DNA of 64,000 nucleotides from contig OZ029916.1 of the NCBI GenBank assembly GCA_964023275.1, forward strand, positions 10,904,607-10,968,606, written 5' to 3'. The translations under genes were made by a program, and so were the position numbers. Positions 48,061 through 59,091 of this stretch are shown here, in pieces. Source of the DNA: Norana najaformis (Eukaryota > Annelida > Clitellata > Crassiclitellata > Hormogastridae). The stretch's first letter is position 1, and each line of letters opens with the position of its first letter. The notes under the pieces were generated by a model, which had not been told where the DNA came from, made no database searches, and was given only the letters and a program-made list of their open reading frames with translations.

Positions 48061-50398
48061 CTGGAAGATGGTAACATCAGAGCAGCGGTGCGGATTTTGT
48101 GCTCGGAGGAACAACCAGTCCGGGCAGACCCGACATCCTTTGCAGACCTTCAGGCCAAGCACCCCATTCCCTCTCGCACAGGTAAGGACATACCACCTTT
48201 AAATCAAAACCTCTCAGCTTTTCAGGTTACAGAACAAAATATTCTGCATGCGGTCCGTTCCGTTCCGGTTGGTTCCTCGGGTGGCCCTGATGGGTTGCGA
48301 CCAAAACATATCTTGGACCTGATTACATGTGAGGAAACTGGCCCTGAGGTTCTTTCCTCTATTACCTCTCTTATTAATCTTCTGTTGGAAGGCTCCTGTC
48401 CAAGCACAGTCACTCCCATTCTTTTTGATGGTACTTTAATGGCCTTAAGGAAGAAGTCAGCTGGGCTCTGCCCCATTGCCATAGGATATGTTTGGCACCG
48501 CTTGGCCTCTAAATGCGCTAATTCTTTTGCTTTGAACAACCTGTCCGATTACTTCTCTCCTCTGCAACTTGGGGTTGGCACTCCTGGCGGCTGCGAAGCG
48601 GCGGTTCATGCCACTCGTCGATTTCTTGCTTGCTTGCCACAAGACTCGGTGTTAGTGAAGCTTGACTTTAGCAATGCATTTAACAGTCTTAATCACAGAC
48701 CTATGCTGGAAGCGGTGGCAAATCTGATCCCTGAACTATACCCATACTGCCATCTTGCTTATGGAACACCTTCAGTTTTAAAATTTGGCTACTTTTCCAT
48801 CTTATCACAAACTGGCCCTCAGCAGAGGAACCCTTTGGGTCCTCTCCTCTTTTGTCTGCCTCTGCAACCGCTGCTTTCACGTCTGTCCTCTTCCCTGGTG
48901 CTGGGTTATCTTGATGACCTAACTCTGGGCGGTAAGATCTCTGTTGTGGCTGGGAATGTGGGGAGTTATCATGTCAGAAGCTGGTGCAATGGGTCTGACT
49001 TTGAACATCACAAAATGCGAGGTCATTTCACGAGCTCAACACGCCATTCTTCCGGACCCACTAAACCACTTTTCAGCAACATTACCAGATGATGCCTGCC
49101 TCTTGGAAGCACCTTTTTCTCTCGGGGGGGGGGGGCCCTCAGGTCTGTTCTGGAGGCCAGAGTTTCAGAACTCAGGGTCGGCGTCTCGCGCTTACATGGT
49201 AGCATCTATTGGTAGGCATGACGCCCTCGTCCTTCTTCGCTGCTCTCTTAGGTCACCTACTTTGCTTCACACTCTCAGATGCGCCCCTTGTATGGACCAC
49301 CCGTGCTTGACCGTTTTTGATCTTGTACTGCGAGAGGGCCTCTCGAGCACCTTGAACTTGGCTTTGTTGGACATGCACTGGCTTCAGGCCTCGCTCCCGG
49401 TTAAGGATGGTGGATTGGGTATTAGACGTGCAAACTTGCTGGCACTTCCAGCCTTTTTGGCCTCACCCGCAGGTACCACGCCTCTCCAGGCATCCTTCCT
49501 GGGCGGATCCGGCACTGACGCTGTGGGAGATGATGCCTTTCTTATGGCCAGGCCCCAATGGAGTTTAGTATCAAATGTACCCTTTCCAGACGACCCAGTT
49601 GCACAAAAACAATCAGCATGGGATCGTCCTTTAATTATGAAGGACATTGACACCCTACAAGCATCTGCCGTAACGGACTATCACAGGGCGCGGGTCATGG
49701 CGGTGGCTTCACCTCATTCCAGTGACTGGCTGTTTGCCCTTCCAATAAGTGCCTGTGGTCTAAGACTCGGAGATGAGGCAGTACGAGTGGCCGTCGGTTT
49801 GCGCCTCGGTGCTGAGATCTGCACCACTCATAGGTGCCCTTGTGGTTCAGTGGCCTTGACTGATGGTTCTCATGGTATGGCTTGTTGTCTTGGACCCGGT
49901 AGGACTGCCAGACACTCAGCTCTAAATGACCTAATCTGGCGAGCTTTAGTGAAAGCGGGTTTCCCTTCCTCTAAAGAACCAGTTGGACTTTCGAGATCCG
50001 ACGATAAACGCCCAGATGGCGCTACTCTCATTCCCTGGCAGGCGGGCAGGTCTATGGTCTGGGATGTTACTGTTGTTGACACTTTGGCTGGTTCTTACTT
50101 GCCTCACACAGCCACAAATGCAGGCAGAGTGGCAGAGTTGGCTGCTCAGAGGAAGATCACCAAATATACCGATTTATCGGCTTCTTATCAGTTCATCCCT
50201 TTGGCCTTCAAGACCCTTGGCCCGATAAATTTACAGGGCCTGGAGTTCTTATCTAATCTGGGTGAACACTTGACCAGGGTTTCCGGAGACCCAAGGGAGA
50301 CCGCTTTCCTTTTCCAACGTGTTGCCTGCACAATTCAACGTTTTAATTTGATTGCCTTCCAGGGCACTTTTGAGGAGTCTGACATCAACGAAGATTAG
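48061..50398 (+). pseudogene. LINE polyprotein with RT and restriction-like endonuclease, frameshifted
   Basis: A single ORF of an R2-superfamily-like non-LTR element, truncated at its 5' end. Frame 1 (48061 to about 48960) has RT motifs SSGGPDGLRPKHI, VKLDFSNAFNSLNHRP (motif A), QQRNPLGPLLF (usual QGDPLGPLLF) and YLDD (motif C). Frame 2 (about 48961-50398) resumes at GVIMSEAGAMGLTLN. It later has a CxC...H...C zinc-knuckle-like block near 49837-49885, then RPDG (near 50010) and WDVTVVD (near 50058). That is the PD-(D/E)xK pattern of R2-type nucleases. It ends DINED and TAG. Disruptions are one extra G in the run at 48960-48963, a G12 run at 49124-49135, and a compensating shift near 49205. 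Between the last two, the correct reading is RSVLEARVSELRVG. The Gly-Asp to Arg-Asn change in motif B also suggests loss of activity. Enzymes of this type cut target DNA and prime reverse transcription from it. Confidence 0.85.
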
Positions 50399-50500
50399 CC
50401 ATCCCAGAATACAATTTTTTCATCCGGATAATTTTTGAGCTCCCTGAGGGATCATAAATACCTCGGGGCAAAAAAAATAATAATAACAACAACAACAACA
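50399..50500 (+). mobile_element. LINE 3' UTR with terminal hairpin and A-rich tail
   Basis: Contains ccctgagggatcataaatacctcgggg followed by an A-rich (AATAATAACAAC)n tail. Cctgagg and cctcggg pair as a 7-bp stem with one G-U. The same terminus is found at 51025-51075. Confidence 0.75.
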
Positions 50501-50637
50501 GCAACAACAACAGTTCGGCCATTTTGAGAAACTGGAGGACGTATAGGAATAATATAACAGGCATGCTCTATTATTATTATTACTACCACAACTACCACTA
50601 CTACCACTACTACTATAGTAACAATAAACTGATGATA

Positions 50638-50714
<77 letters not shown>

Positions 50715-50764
50715 AAGAAGAAGAAGAAGAAGAACTTTAAAAAACTTGAAATATAATTCACTCC
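50501..50764. repeat. (AAC)n, (AAT)n and (AAG)n microsatellites
   Basis: Trinucleotide stretches: aacaacaac at about 50485-50510, (AAT)n at 50641-50686 and (AAG)n at 50687-50732, between two LINE 3' ends. Confidence 0.9.
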
Positions 50765-51080
50765 TCGCTTCACATGATTTTATCACCTTGACCTTTGAAA
50801 CCCTTGGCCCCATAAATAACACCGGCTTATCCTTCATCTCTGATTTGGGACGTTGCCTATCTCGTTTTCCGGAGTCGCGAGAGAATCTAGCTATCTTTTT
50901 CAACGGCTCTCAATCATAATCCAACGTTTCAACGCCGTCGCCTTTCGCAGTACCTTCTCTCTGCCAGAGCCGGATGAGACGTAGCCGTTCCAGTTGCTCA
51001 TTTTTGTCTCCGGACTAATTTTTTCACCACCTGAGGGATTATACCTACCTCGGGTAAAAAATAATAATAACAATATAATA
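50765..51080 (+). mobile_element. Second, 5'-truncated copy of a related LINE
   Basis: Begins inside the C-terminal coding region: LTFETLGPINNTGLSFISDL parallels LAFKTLGPINLQGLEFLSNL of the upstream copy, then FPESRENLAIFF parallels SGDPRETAFLFQ. It then has its own 3' UTR with cacctgagggattatacctacctcggg and an (AAT)n tail. Coding divergence shows a different subfamily or an older insertion. Confidence 0.75.
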
Positions 51081-51469
51081 TTAACAAATAATATTATTAA
51101 TAATAATTATTATTATTATTATAAATTAAAATGAAAACCAACAGCTCATTCCGAATAACAGTTGCATATTTTACATACTGATCAACCCGACCATACATTT
51201 TACCTTAATGTAATCCAACTTCATATATATGTATTTATATGTGAATACATGAATAGTATATATATATGAATATATACATGCCTATATATATAAATATATA
51301 TGCATATATGTGTGTAAATATATATATTTATATAATATATATTATATATATTCACTTCGTTCTCAGAATTTAAGAAATTAGTTACAATTAAACAAATTAT
51401 ACAGAAAATAAGAGAATTCTTGTCGAACGGAGAAGACCTAGATAGATAACAGATAGGATTTTTCTATCT
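51081..51469. other. AT-rich spacer
   Basis: (TA)/(TATG)-rich stretches at 51225-51350. No gene. Confidence 0.5.
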
Positions 51470-52470
51470 ATAGAGCAAGCGGAGATAGAAAGTGAAGCAA
51501 GAGCGGGAGCTCACCGCAGAAGACAAGAACAGTGGAAATAGAGCGGGAAGAAAGGGTGGAACAAATGACGGAGCTAAACAGAGCAAGGAACGTTGAACTG
51601 CAAATGCAGCGAAAGCAACTTGAAACCCACAGACTACAAGCAGAGGCCGCAAAGAAAACTAAGCGTGTCGCTTTGGAAGCCGGAGAGAAAGCTTGACAGA
51701 TCGATTTCGATGTTGAAAAAGAAATAGAGATACAAAAGCAGTAATTGGAATTAGAAAGAGACAGAGGCCAATAGAAGCCGAGAAGAGAAACTTGAACTGA
51801 GACAGATGCAAATAAGAGAGATGGCGATATAACGAGATGAGCGGAGAAAACAACTGAAGATTATGGAAGGGAAGTTGGAGCAGCAAGAAAGAATAAGAAA
51901 GAAGAGGAAGAATTGATGCAGCTGAGATGTCAGGAGGAAAGGATATGTAGACTGGAAGAGCAACAATGAGCAACACCGAAAATAAACAAAATTTGCGAAC
52001 CAACAAAACATGTTTAATTGCTCTCATCCTTAATGATTTCGAAAGCAAGAACTGTTCGGAATCGTTCGAATTTAAACCGATTTTGATGATTATGAACACA
52101 ATTTTAAAGAATTTGAATTACCATCTCGTGAATATAGAGCAAGTTTTATGAGGCAAAGAGTTTCCAGGGGAAATTTCTACATTGTTTAATGCATTGCTGT
52201 TCAGTTATTGTAATTGAACAAGTTTTTAAACTTTGCATTAAATGATGTAAAGCTTTCACCTGGAAATTCTTTGTCTCATAAAATTTGTTCGGCCGTAGCA
52301 GGGAAATGAACAAATGTTACAAGAAATTTTGCGATTTGATGGTCTCAGATCAGTTTGCAGCTGTTTTATCTGAAGAGGAAATGAAATGTTTCTCCTCTAA
52401 TAGAATTGAATTTGAAGCATCAAAACGTTGTTCGTGTTCAAATTCCTTTTAGGCTGTAATTCGTGTTGAT
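51470..52470 (+). mobile_element. Gypsy-type gag relic
   Basis: From 51480 to 51965 a frame interrupted by stops encodes a long charged coiled coil (ERVEQMTELNRARNVELQMQ, then QLETHRLQAEAAKKTKR, and later LMQLRCQEERICRLEEQQ). This is typical of the N-terminal part of invertebrate Ty3/Gypsy Gag. At about 52305-52400 NKCYKKFCDLMVSDQFAAV resembles the capsid C-terminal F..LK.LI..DQ segment. Between them lies an inverted duplication (52144-52283). No protease, RT or LTRs were found. Non-functional. Confidence 0.5.
52144..52283. repeat. Imperfect inverted repeat, about 53-bp arms
   Basis: The left arm starts ttttatgaggcaaagagttt. The right arm ends aaattctttgtctcataaaa. The arms are about 80 percent complementary and the loop is about 34 bp. 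It can fold into a long hairpin. Confidence 0.85.
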
Positions 52471-54420
52471 GATGATGTAAATTTGTACTTTGAACACGTG
52501 CTGATCACAGGCTTGTCTTTATCAGATGCATCTAATTGACACGCAGTGAAGACATGCCTCGGTTTGCTAGATGCGTCTAGCTCACACGCATCTATGGCGT
52601 ATTGGGCGTTGGTGTGACGTCAGCTGGTGCGTATTTATGACGTGGCCCTCGCGCGGGAAAATGTCGAGCCTACGTTGTGATGAGTCAGCTGATTTTGGAA
52701 AGCTCATGATTTCGCAATAACGGGAAGCTGGTCTAAACCATTCTGAACTAGTCTGTTGTCTTGGTGGGAAAGGGCCAATATAGGAAGTCACAATGGCTTT
52801 GTTTAGATGAAGCGAAGATTTTTATATATTATTTTATATGTTATTTTAGACAGGATTACTAAAATCAAAAACTGCGCCTTTACTCGATTTCAACGCTACG
52901 CTACGAATCGAGCAAATCGACGTTTCAAATCCGGATCGTTGGCAACTGCGAAAGATCGTAAGCAAAGCTAATTTAGTTGTTTAATTTTAAGATGAAGATA
53001 GCCGAGAGCTGTTGATGCACTCATAACTCAGCTCATCTTTTCCTCCGCACGCTGATTCTCCGTGTCTTGTCGGACTTCCCTCTTGGCTTTCGACCAACAC
53101 CACCATGAAATCTGGCTTGCACAACGATTTTTCTTGGTGACGACCACCGGCTGTTGCCTTGATGATGATCACAATGGCGCTACAGAAGATCTCAGTTGCT
53201 CTACTCCAACGATTTGCTGAGCGGCCAATAGACGCTTTTAGGCCACTGGTCGGAATCCTTGTCTCAACTCGACATAACGGTGATTTTCATTGTTGTGCCA
53301 TCTTTCTTAGAACGTCTGCAGGGTCTATTAAGCAGCCGAAGACATCGAACCATTACTTGATTCATTGCGATAGTCTCTTATGGAGCCACCTATTCGCGCA
53401 TTCATTACTTTGGCACCGACAGGATTCTTACCGAAGTAACTGGCGTCGTAATGGGCCTCCTGCCTCTGCAGCTAAGGCGGCGTCCACTGCTAATGGTCGC
53501 CAACGAACGAACGGATTTCGGCCGATTCAGCGGTGGCGAAGATGCAACGGCGGCTGCGGCGGCGGCGGCTGCAGCGACAGAAGCCTGCGCTAGATTTGGC
53601 TGTCATTCGTCATGGCTCTGCAGGGTCTGTTTCTGGCGCACCTATAAAAGCAGCGAGAGAATATAGTAGAAAACAACAACTATGACTACCTTGCGTCAAA
53701 GAATGAGAAGCAGAGAGACAGACAGACAGACTATAGACAGACAAAACGCGTGCAGACTATCGGTGGCAATAAAGCACAATAAATGTCCTTAGAAATACAC
53801 ACACATTGTGTATACGTGCCCGTGCATCTTTGTGCTCAGCATCCGGCTTATCAGCAGTTCCAGTTTTAGCCACCAGAGTGTGTGATACATTTATCTATTT
53901 ATATACACATGCACCAAAGTATCGGAGATAATTTAGATACCTCAACCAGTATGTATACAGTCAGCGTCTTATATATATAACAGTGCTTTGGTGATGTACC
54001 TAAAAGTCGCTATATCAAGTGTCTTCATGCATACATACATTCATCTATATATAATTATATACATATTCATATACATCCATATATCCAGTTATCCATATAA
54101 TGTCCATATATGCAATATGTATATATATATATATATATATATAGGCCAAAATGCGCGTGTGAGATAGGAAACAAGTAAGGAAGCATGCAAAGAGGTTAGA
54201 ATTGGAGATGAAATTGCCTCGCTTAGTTTGTTCGTTCTGCCTCTTCGTTTCCTCCTTCCTCCATGCCACGAGATTCTGTCGCTTGCTGTTACTGGGTTGG
54301 CCTGCATTATGCCGATCTTCGGGTCCTCTTAGCCGTTGTCCTGCCCTCTTCCTTTTCTTTCACGTGCTTCGCTACACCCCGAATTGTATCTCATCTGTCG
54401 CTACTGCGCTTTTCCGCACA
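52471..54420. other. No gene called
   Basis: A GC-richer stretch at 53450-53665 has an open frame with an alanine run after a good acceptor-like site (cctctgcag at 53472), but nothing corroborates it. (TA)n lies at 54119-54143. Confidence 0.35.
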
Positions 54421-55196
54421 CCTTAAACTATTCTCTACTGGGGCAAATCAAAAGGTCGGGCCTTAAACTATTCTCTGCTGGGGCAAATCAAAAGGTCGGG
54501 CCTTAAACTATTCTCTACTGGGGCAAATCAAAAGGTCGGGCCTTAAACTATTCTCTACCATGGGGCAAATCAAAAGGTCGGGCTTAAACTATTCTCTGCC
54601 ATGGGGCAAATCAAAAGGTCGGGCCTTAAACTATTCTCTACCATGGGGCAAATCAAAAGGTCGGGCCTTAAACTATTATCTACTGGGCAAATCAAAAGGT
54701 CGGGCCTTAAACTATTCTCTACCATGGGGCAAATCAAAAGGTCGGGCCTTAAACTATTCTCTACCATGGGGCAAATCAAAAGGTCGGGCCTTAAACTATT
54801 CTCTGCTGGGGCAAATCAAAAGGTCGGGCCTTAAACTATTCTCTACTGGGGCAAATCAAAAGGTCGGGCCTTAAACTATTCTCTACCATGGGGCAAATCA
54901 AAAGGTCGGGCCTTAAACTATTCTCTACTGGGGCAAATCAAAAGGTCGGGCCTTAAACTATTCTCTACCATGGGGCAAATCAAAAGGTCGGGCCTTAAAC
55001 TATTCTCTACTGGGGCAAATCAAAAGGTCGGGCCTTAAACTATTCTCTACCATGGGGCAAATCAAAAGGTCGGGCCTTAAACTATTCTCTACTGGGGCAA
55101 ATCAAAAGGTCGGGCCTTAAACTATTCTCTACCATGGGGCAAATCAAAAGGTCGGGCCTTAAACTATTCTCTACTGGGGCAAATCAAAAGGTCGGG
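54421..55196. repeat. 40/42-bp tandem array, 19 copies
   Basis: The unit is ccttaaactattctctactg followed by gggcaaatcaaaaggtcggg (40 bp). A second type has accatgggg in place of actgggg (42 bp). From about 54841 to the end the two types alternate strictly, giving an 82-bp higher-order unit, whereas the earlier copies are mixed. Copies are almost identical. Open frames (MGQIKRSGLKLFST...) arise from the ATG in the second type and are not taken as genes. Confidence 0.97.
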
Positions 55197-55419
55197 GTTT
55201 CTGTTCCCATTCTCCTCCAAATGCAATGCTTCCTAGATGTATCCACAGATTGAATTTCCATCATTGCAAAGCTTGGTCGGAAGACTACGATTATCATATG
55301 TCAAGAGAAGCCATGGTATGCAGTAACTAAGAGATTCATCATGTACACTACGCCTTTACATCAACTGCATTTGATAAAACTATACGCTTGTATCTCGTCA
55401 TCCACTTTCAGCATCTGGT
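55197..55419. other. No gene seen
   Basis: Short unique spacer. Confidence 0.5.
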
Positions 55420-55660
55420 TAGCTACATTGGTTAGTGCGTACGTCAAGGCGCCTCTGAGGTTGAAGATGCCAGGTCGCGTCCCGGTCGTGGCTTATTTAA
55501 GAGATTTGAATCTCTGGCTAGCACGTTCCGTACACGGGGACCTTAAATGGGATGGTGCCCATTCAAATTGGCAGCGGAGGTTAAGGATCTCACCTGATGA
55601 ATTCATTCATAAAAATGAGCAGGGTCGAGGCTATTCGGTCGCTATAGAAAAACGTGTACA
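55420..55660 (+). mobile_element. SINE family 2, tRNA-derived
   Basis: A box A-like tggttagtgcg (55429-55439) and a box B-like ggtcgcgtccc (55472-55482) precede a perfect small hairpin, agagatttgaatctct, and ctggctagcacg. The 3' end atgagcaggg...ctattcggtcgctatagaaaaacgt is shared with the reverse copy at 56.3 kb. No relation to SINE family 1 is visible. Confidence 0.7.
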
Positions 55661-56264
55661 TTTACATATAATGGCCCACACAATATGTGTATAATGCGTG
55701 TATAGTTACATTTAAATTTATGATCTGTTTCCGCAAATTATTTCGAATTCTGTTTCTTTCCCTCGACTGAACGAAAACAGCCCCTGAATCTCGCTGGTCA
55801 AATGAGAACTTCAACTGCATACAACAATAAAAGTAACTATATATATGTATGTGTTATATAGATATTTTATATTGAATAGCCATTGGTATATTGCAGCAGC
55901 TTTAATCTGTTGTCACGAAGCTCCATAATTTATTTTTCAAAGGCAGTTTAGGCTGCGGTGTATAATGGGTTTCGCAATACAGCTCTATAGAATATTCGTA
56001 TTTGATTCGCTTCGGACCCGAATAGTGCTTTGAAAAGTTTATTCGTATTCGGATGAATAGTTTTTTGAATCAGACTACGTTTAGCAAACGTATTGTGTGA
56101 ATTTCAGCGTATGCTAATAGTAAATGCGCTACATAAGACTTACGTTAGCGTTTGTGGTTTCCAGTGCTGATCCTAATTCACCTTTTCACTTCAGGTTTGA
56201 TACTTCGGATTAAAGTGATCTCTAACTTAAATGCAAATGTACAATGTAAATGTAAATGCAATCC
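55661..56264. other. No gene seen
   Basis: AT-rich sequence without recognised elements. Confidence 0.4.
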
Positions 56265-56445
56265 AATACGTTTTTCTATAGCCACCGTATGGCCTCAATC
56301 CTGCTCATTTCTCAGTGGATTTATAGGATGAGATACATCATCACTATTGCCCGTTTGATTGGAACCACGCCATGTGGGCCTAAGATTCCCGTGTAAGGAC
56401 CGTCGTGCTAGCCAGAGATTAACATCTCTTAACTATAGCAACTCT
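56265..56445 (-). mobile_element. SINE family 2, 5'-truncated reverse copy
   Basis: The reverse complement shows agagatgttaatctctggct followed by agcacg and ttacacggg, as in the 55.5-kb copy. It ends atgaga..aatgagcaggattgaggccatacggtggctatagaaaaacgta. Divergence from the other copy is substantial, but the hairpin is kept. Confidence 0.75.
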
Positions 56446-58972
56446 TGGTATCAAAACTGGCATCCTTCTTATGTCTTCGTTGACTGAACAGCCTTTTAAG
56501 TGTTCTAAGAAATTTCCATTTGGCCATGAATAAGCGAAGTCTAGCATGACAGTATTTTAGCCAGTGGTTAAAGCTAATGGTAAAAGCCGAGGAAAGCCAT
56601 ATGCGCCACGTTCAAAGCATGAATTTAACGTGGAACTAGAAATACGAAAGTTATAGAATAGCAGCTATAAATAAGCGACTAAACTAAAAGCTAGCTGATG
56701 AATATGAAATCATGCACTCGAAATGCGAAAGGTCGGTATGAGGTCGCCGCCTAGTGTTTTCCGCCCTATCACCCATGCATCTCTGCCGAAGCCGCCACCG
56801 CCTACACCGCCCTCCAGCCACAGTTCGGAGTCCCCTTGGTTGATGCACACTACACGAGGCCACCCGTGTGTTGGCGCTCGACCATAGAAGCCCCCACCTC
56901 TGCCTCAATCGGCTACAATTCCTGTGGCTACATTCATGCTGCTTAGCAACTCTTCACTGATTTACAGGTTTCTTCGATATTCCGAACCGAATACAACGAA
57001 CGTCAATGTTCCTTGGAATGTACCCCCTTTTCGGCTAGGTCATCCTTCTGAGTTAAACCTCCGTGGCAATTCACAACTAAATCCATAGTTTGTGATTTGG
57101 CTTCGTAATCCCTCGTAGTGATTCGCGATTAATCAATCCAATGTCCGTGATTTAGATTAAAAATCCCGCCCCTGTTCCACCAATAAATGTGGCTTCCCTA
57201 TCTCCTGTTCTGTACTGTGTGCCCTTAAATGCAAGTTATAATATCTTGCACGAAGTTACGTGGCCTATTTCTATCTAAAATCACTAATGTATCCTTACTT
57301 TGATTTATATGGAATTTCTTCTTCTCAAGAATGTCCTTTATCGCATAAATTTGTGCAGTTTCTCCAAATTATAATTCTCTACTATATGTCAACTTTCCTC
57401 ACATCGAATGCATAACATCTAATTTATATACAGCAAGGTCCAGAGTTTATACATGGTAACTGTAGGCCCTAATAAAGTGGACGCGCACATCCTACAGACG
57501 GTGGTACCTCTTAATAGACGTTTGATTCATCAGAGGGAAGGTCTAACAATTCATGCTTAAGTTTTTAATACTATTGTTCTTAAATCCTGCTTTAGTTCTG
57601 GTTCGCTGTTCAAATCTTCATTTATATTCATCTTCATTCAGTTATGACTGGAGCCCCACCTAACTCTTTCTTCCTAATACTCTCCTCTTTCTTCTATCTA
57701 TCATCGTTTACTCTCAAATCTTTTCGTGCTAGATTTGATCTTCTTCTTCCCCTTACCGTCCCTTCATTCTCCTCAGTCTCCTCATTCTCCTGCTGTTCTT
57801 CTTCGTTTTCGTCGTCCGCTAATCCTCCTCCTCCTCATCTTCATCTTCCTCCTCGTTCTTCTTTTCATCTTCTTTCTCATCCTCGTCCTCCTTGCATTCT
57901 TCTTCCTCCTGTACTTCGCATTCATTTCGCTGTCTTCCTCGGCCTTTTCGACCCCACCCTCCCACTCTGAGCTGCGACCAGATGCCGTTGGCCAGCGATA
58001 GCCAAAGGCATTTCGCTTGTTTACATCCTTTTGTTCTCGATCGTCGTGATGGTCCTATCGATTGACATTTGCCTAAGAATGACCATCCCTCTGTCTGTCC
58101 ATCCATCCATCCGTCCCTCCATGCTCCCACAAATCCCCTCATTCTTCACCATTCCACGCTACGTGTCTCCCGCATTAATGAGCAGCAGATCCTCGTTATT
58201 GTAGACCTCTTTTTCCGGACGGGTTACGTATGGCACATTTCAGTTGAGGACTACTTTTGGGCGACACCCAGTCAATCCCATTCTGAACTTTAAAAGGATA
58301 TGTAATATGTTGCATGTATATTCAGACGACGAACTGTTAATCATGTCAGTAGCTCATTATTCCAGCCTTAGTTTTATATTCTTGGCTGTGGCTCCATGAC
58401 TAACAAAGAACAGCAACCGCCGCCTTCCGCGAGATTGTCATATTCACATCTCAAGTATTTACATACAGTGTTTGGTTTTCCGCCACAGTATGAATGATTG
58501 TAATTTATCAGACATTTTCTATATGTCAGATATTCTGGACGCCTTAATTTCACCACGTATGCATATGTATCTAGACACCATAGCGCCTTGTCACGAGAGC
58601 GCTGCCTGCGCCAGCCTAAATAATGTTAAAGTCATTAATCAGTTGATCAAAAAGCGAACAGTGTTAAGATAACTAGGAAAGTCACCACTGGCGAGCTCTC
58701 ACAGACCCATAGAGCCGAACCGACGGATTCCCCTCCAAACCTGATAGTAGACACCATGTTCGGAGTTCCTGGACTACGTAGCATAAAAGAAGAGGAACGA
58801 CGAGGCTCGCAACACACGACCCCCAACGCCAAGCAGTTCCTCCCAGATGGTGGAAGACGCTACATCCGACCTTCCCTCAGTCACCAGGTTTATAAAAGAG
58901 GACTACACTCTTCATCAGCCGACCAACTGGTCATCCAGCGTCTTCGCAGTAAAACGGTCAACAACAATCAAA
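56446..58972. other. No gene called
   Basis: A CTT/CTC-rich pyrimidine stretch lies at about 57740-57960. An open frame at 58756-59004 lies next to a tataaaag box (58890-58897) but has no recognisable domain. An LTR was considered and not supported. Confidence 0.35.
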
Positions 58973-59091
58973 GGATTCTCTTGTCCTTTCCAACTGGAAC
59001 TTGACACTGTGCAGCCAGTAACCTGAAATCAGTGGATTCTCTTGTCCTTTCCAACTGGAACTTGACACTGTGCAGCCAGTAACCTGAAATC
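58973..59091. repeat. 61-bp tandem duplication
   Basis: The block starting ggattctcttgtcctttcca and ending gtaacctgaaatc occurs at 58973 and again at 59034, nearly identical. Confidence 0.95.

Noticed and set aside
53450..53665. A GC-rich exon with an alanine run
   Set aside because: A plausible acceptor exists, but there is no clear donor, no family similarity and two competing frames.
54560..54874. Repetitive protein MGQIKRSGLK...
   Set aside because: The frame exists only because the 40/42-bp tandem unit happens to lack stops in that phase over a few copies. There is no start context or conservation.
58680..59000. An LTR or promoter containing tataaaag
   Set aside because: No paired LTR, primer-binding site or target duplication was found, and the adjacent frame has no recognisable domain.
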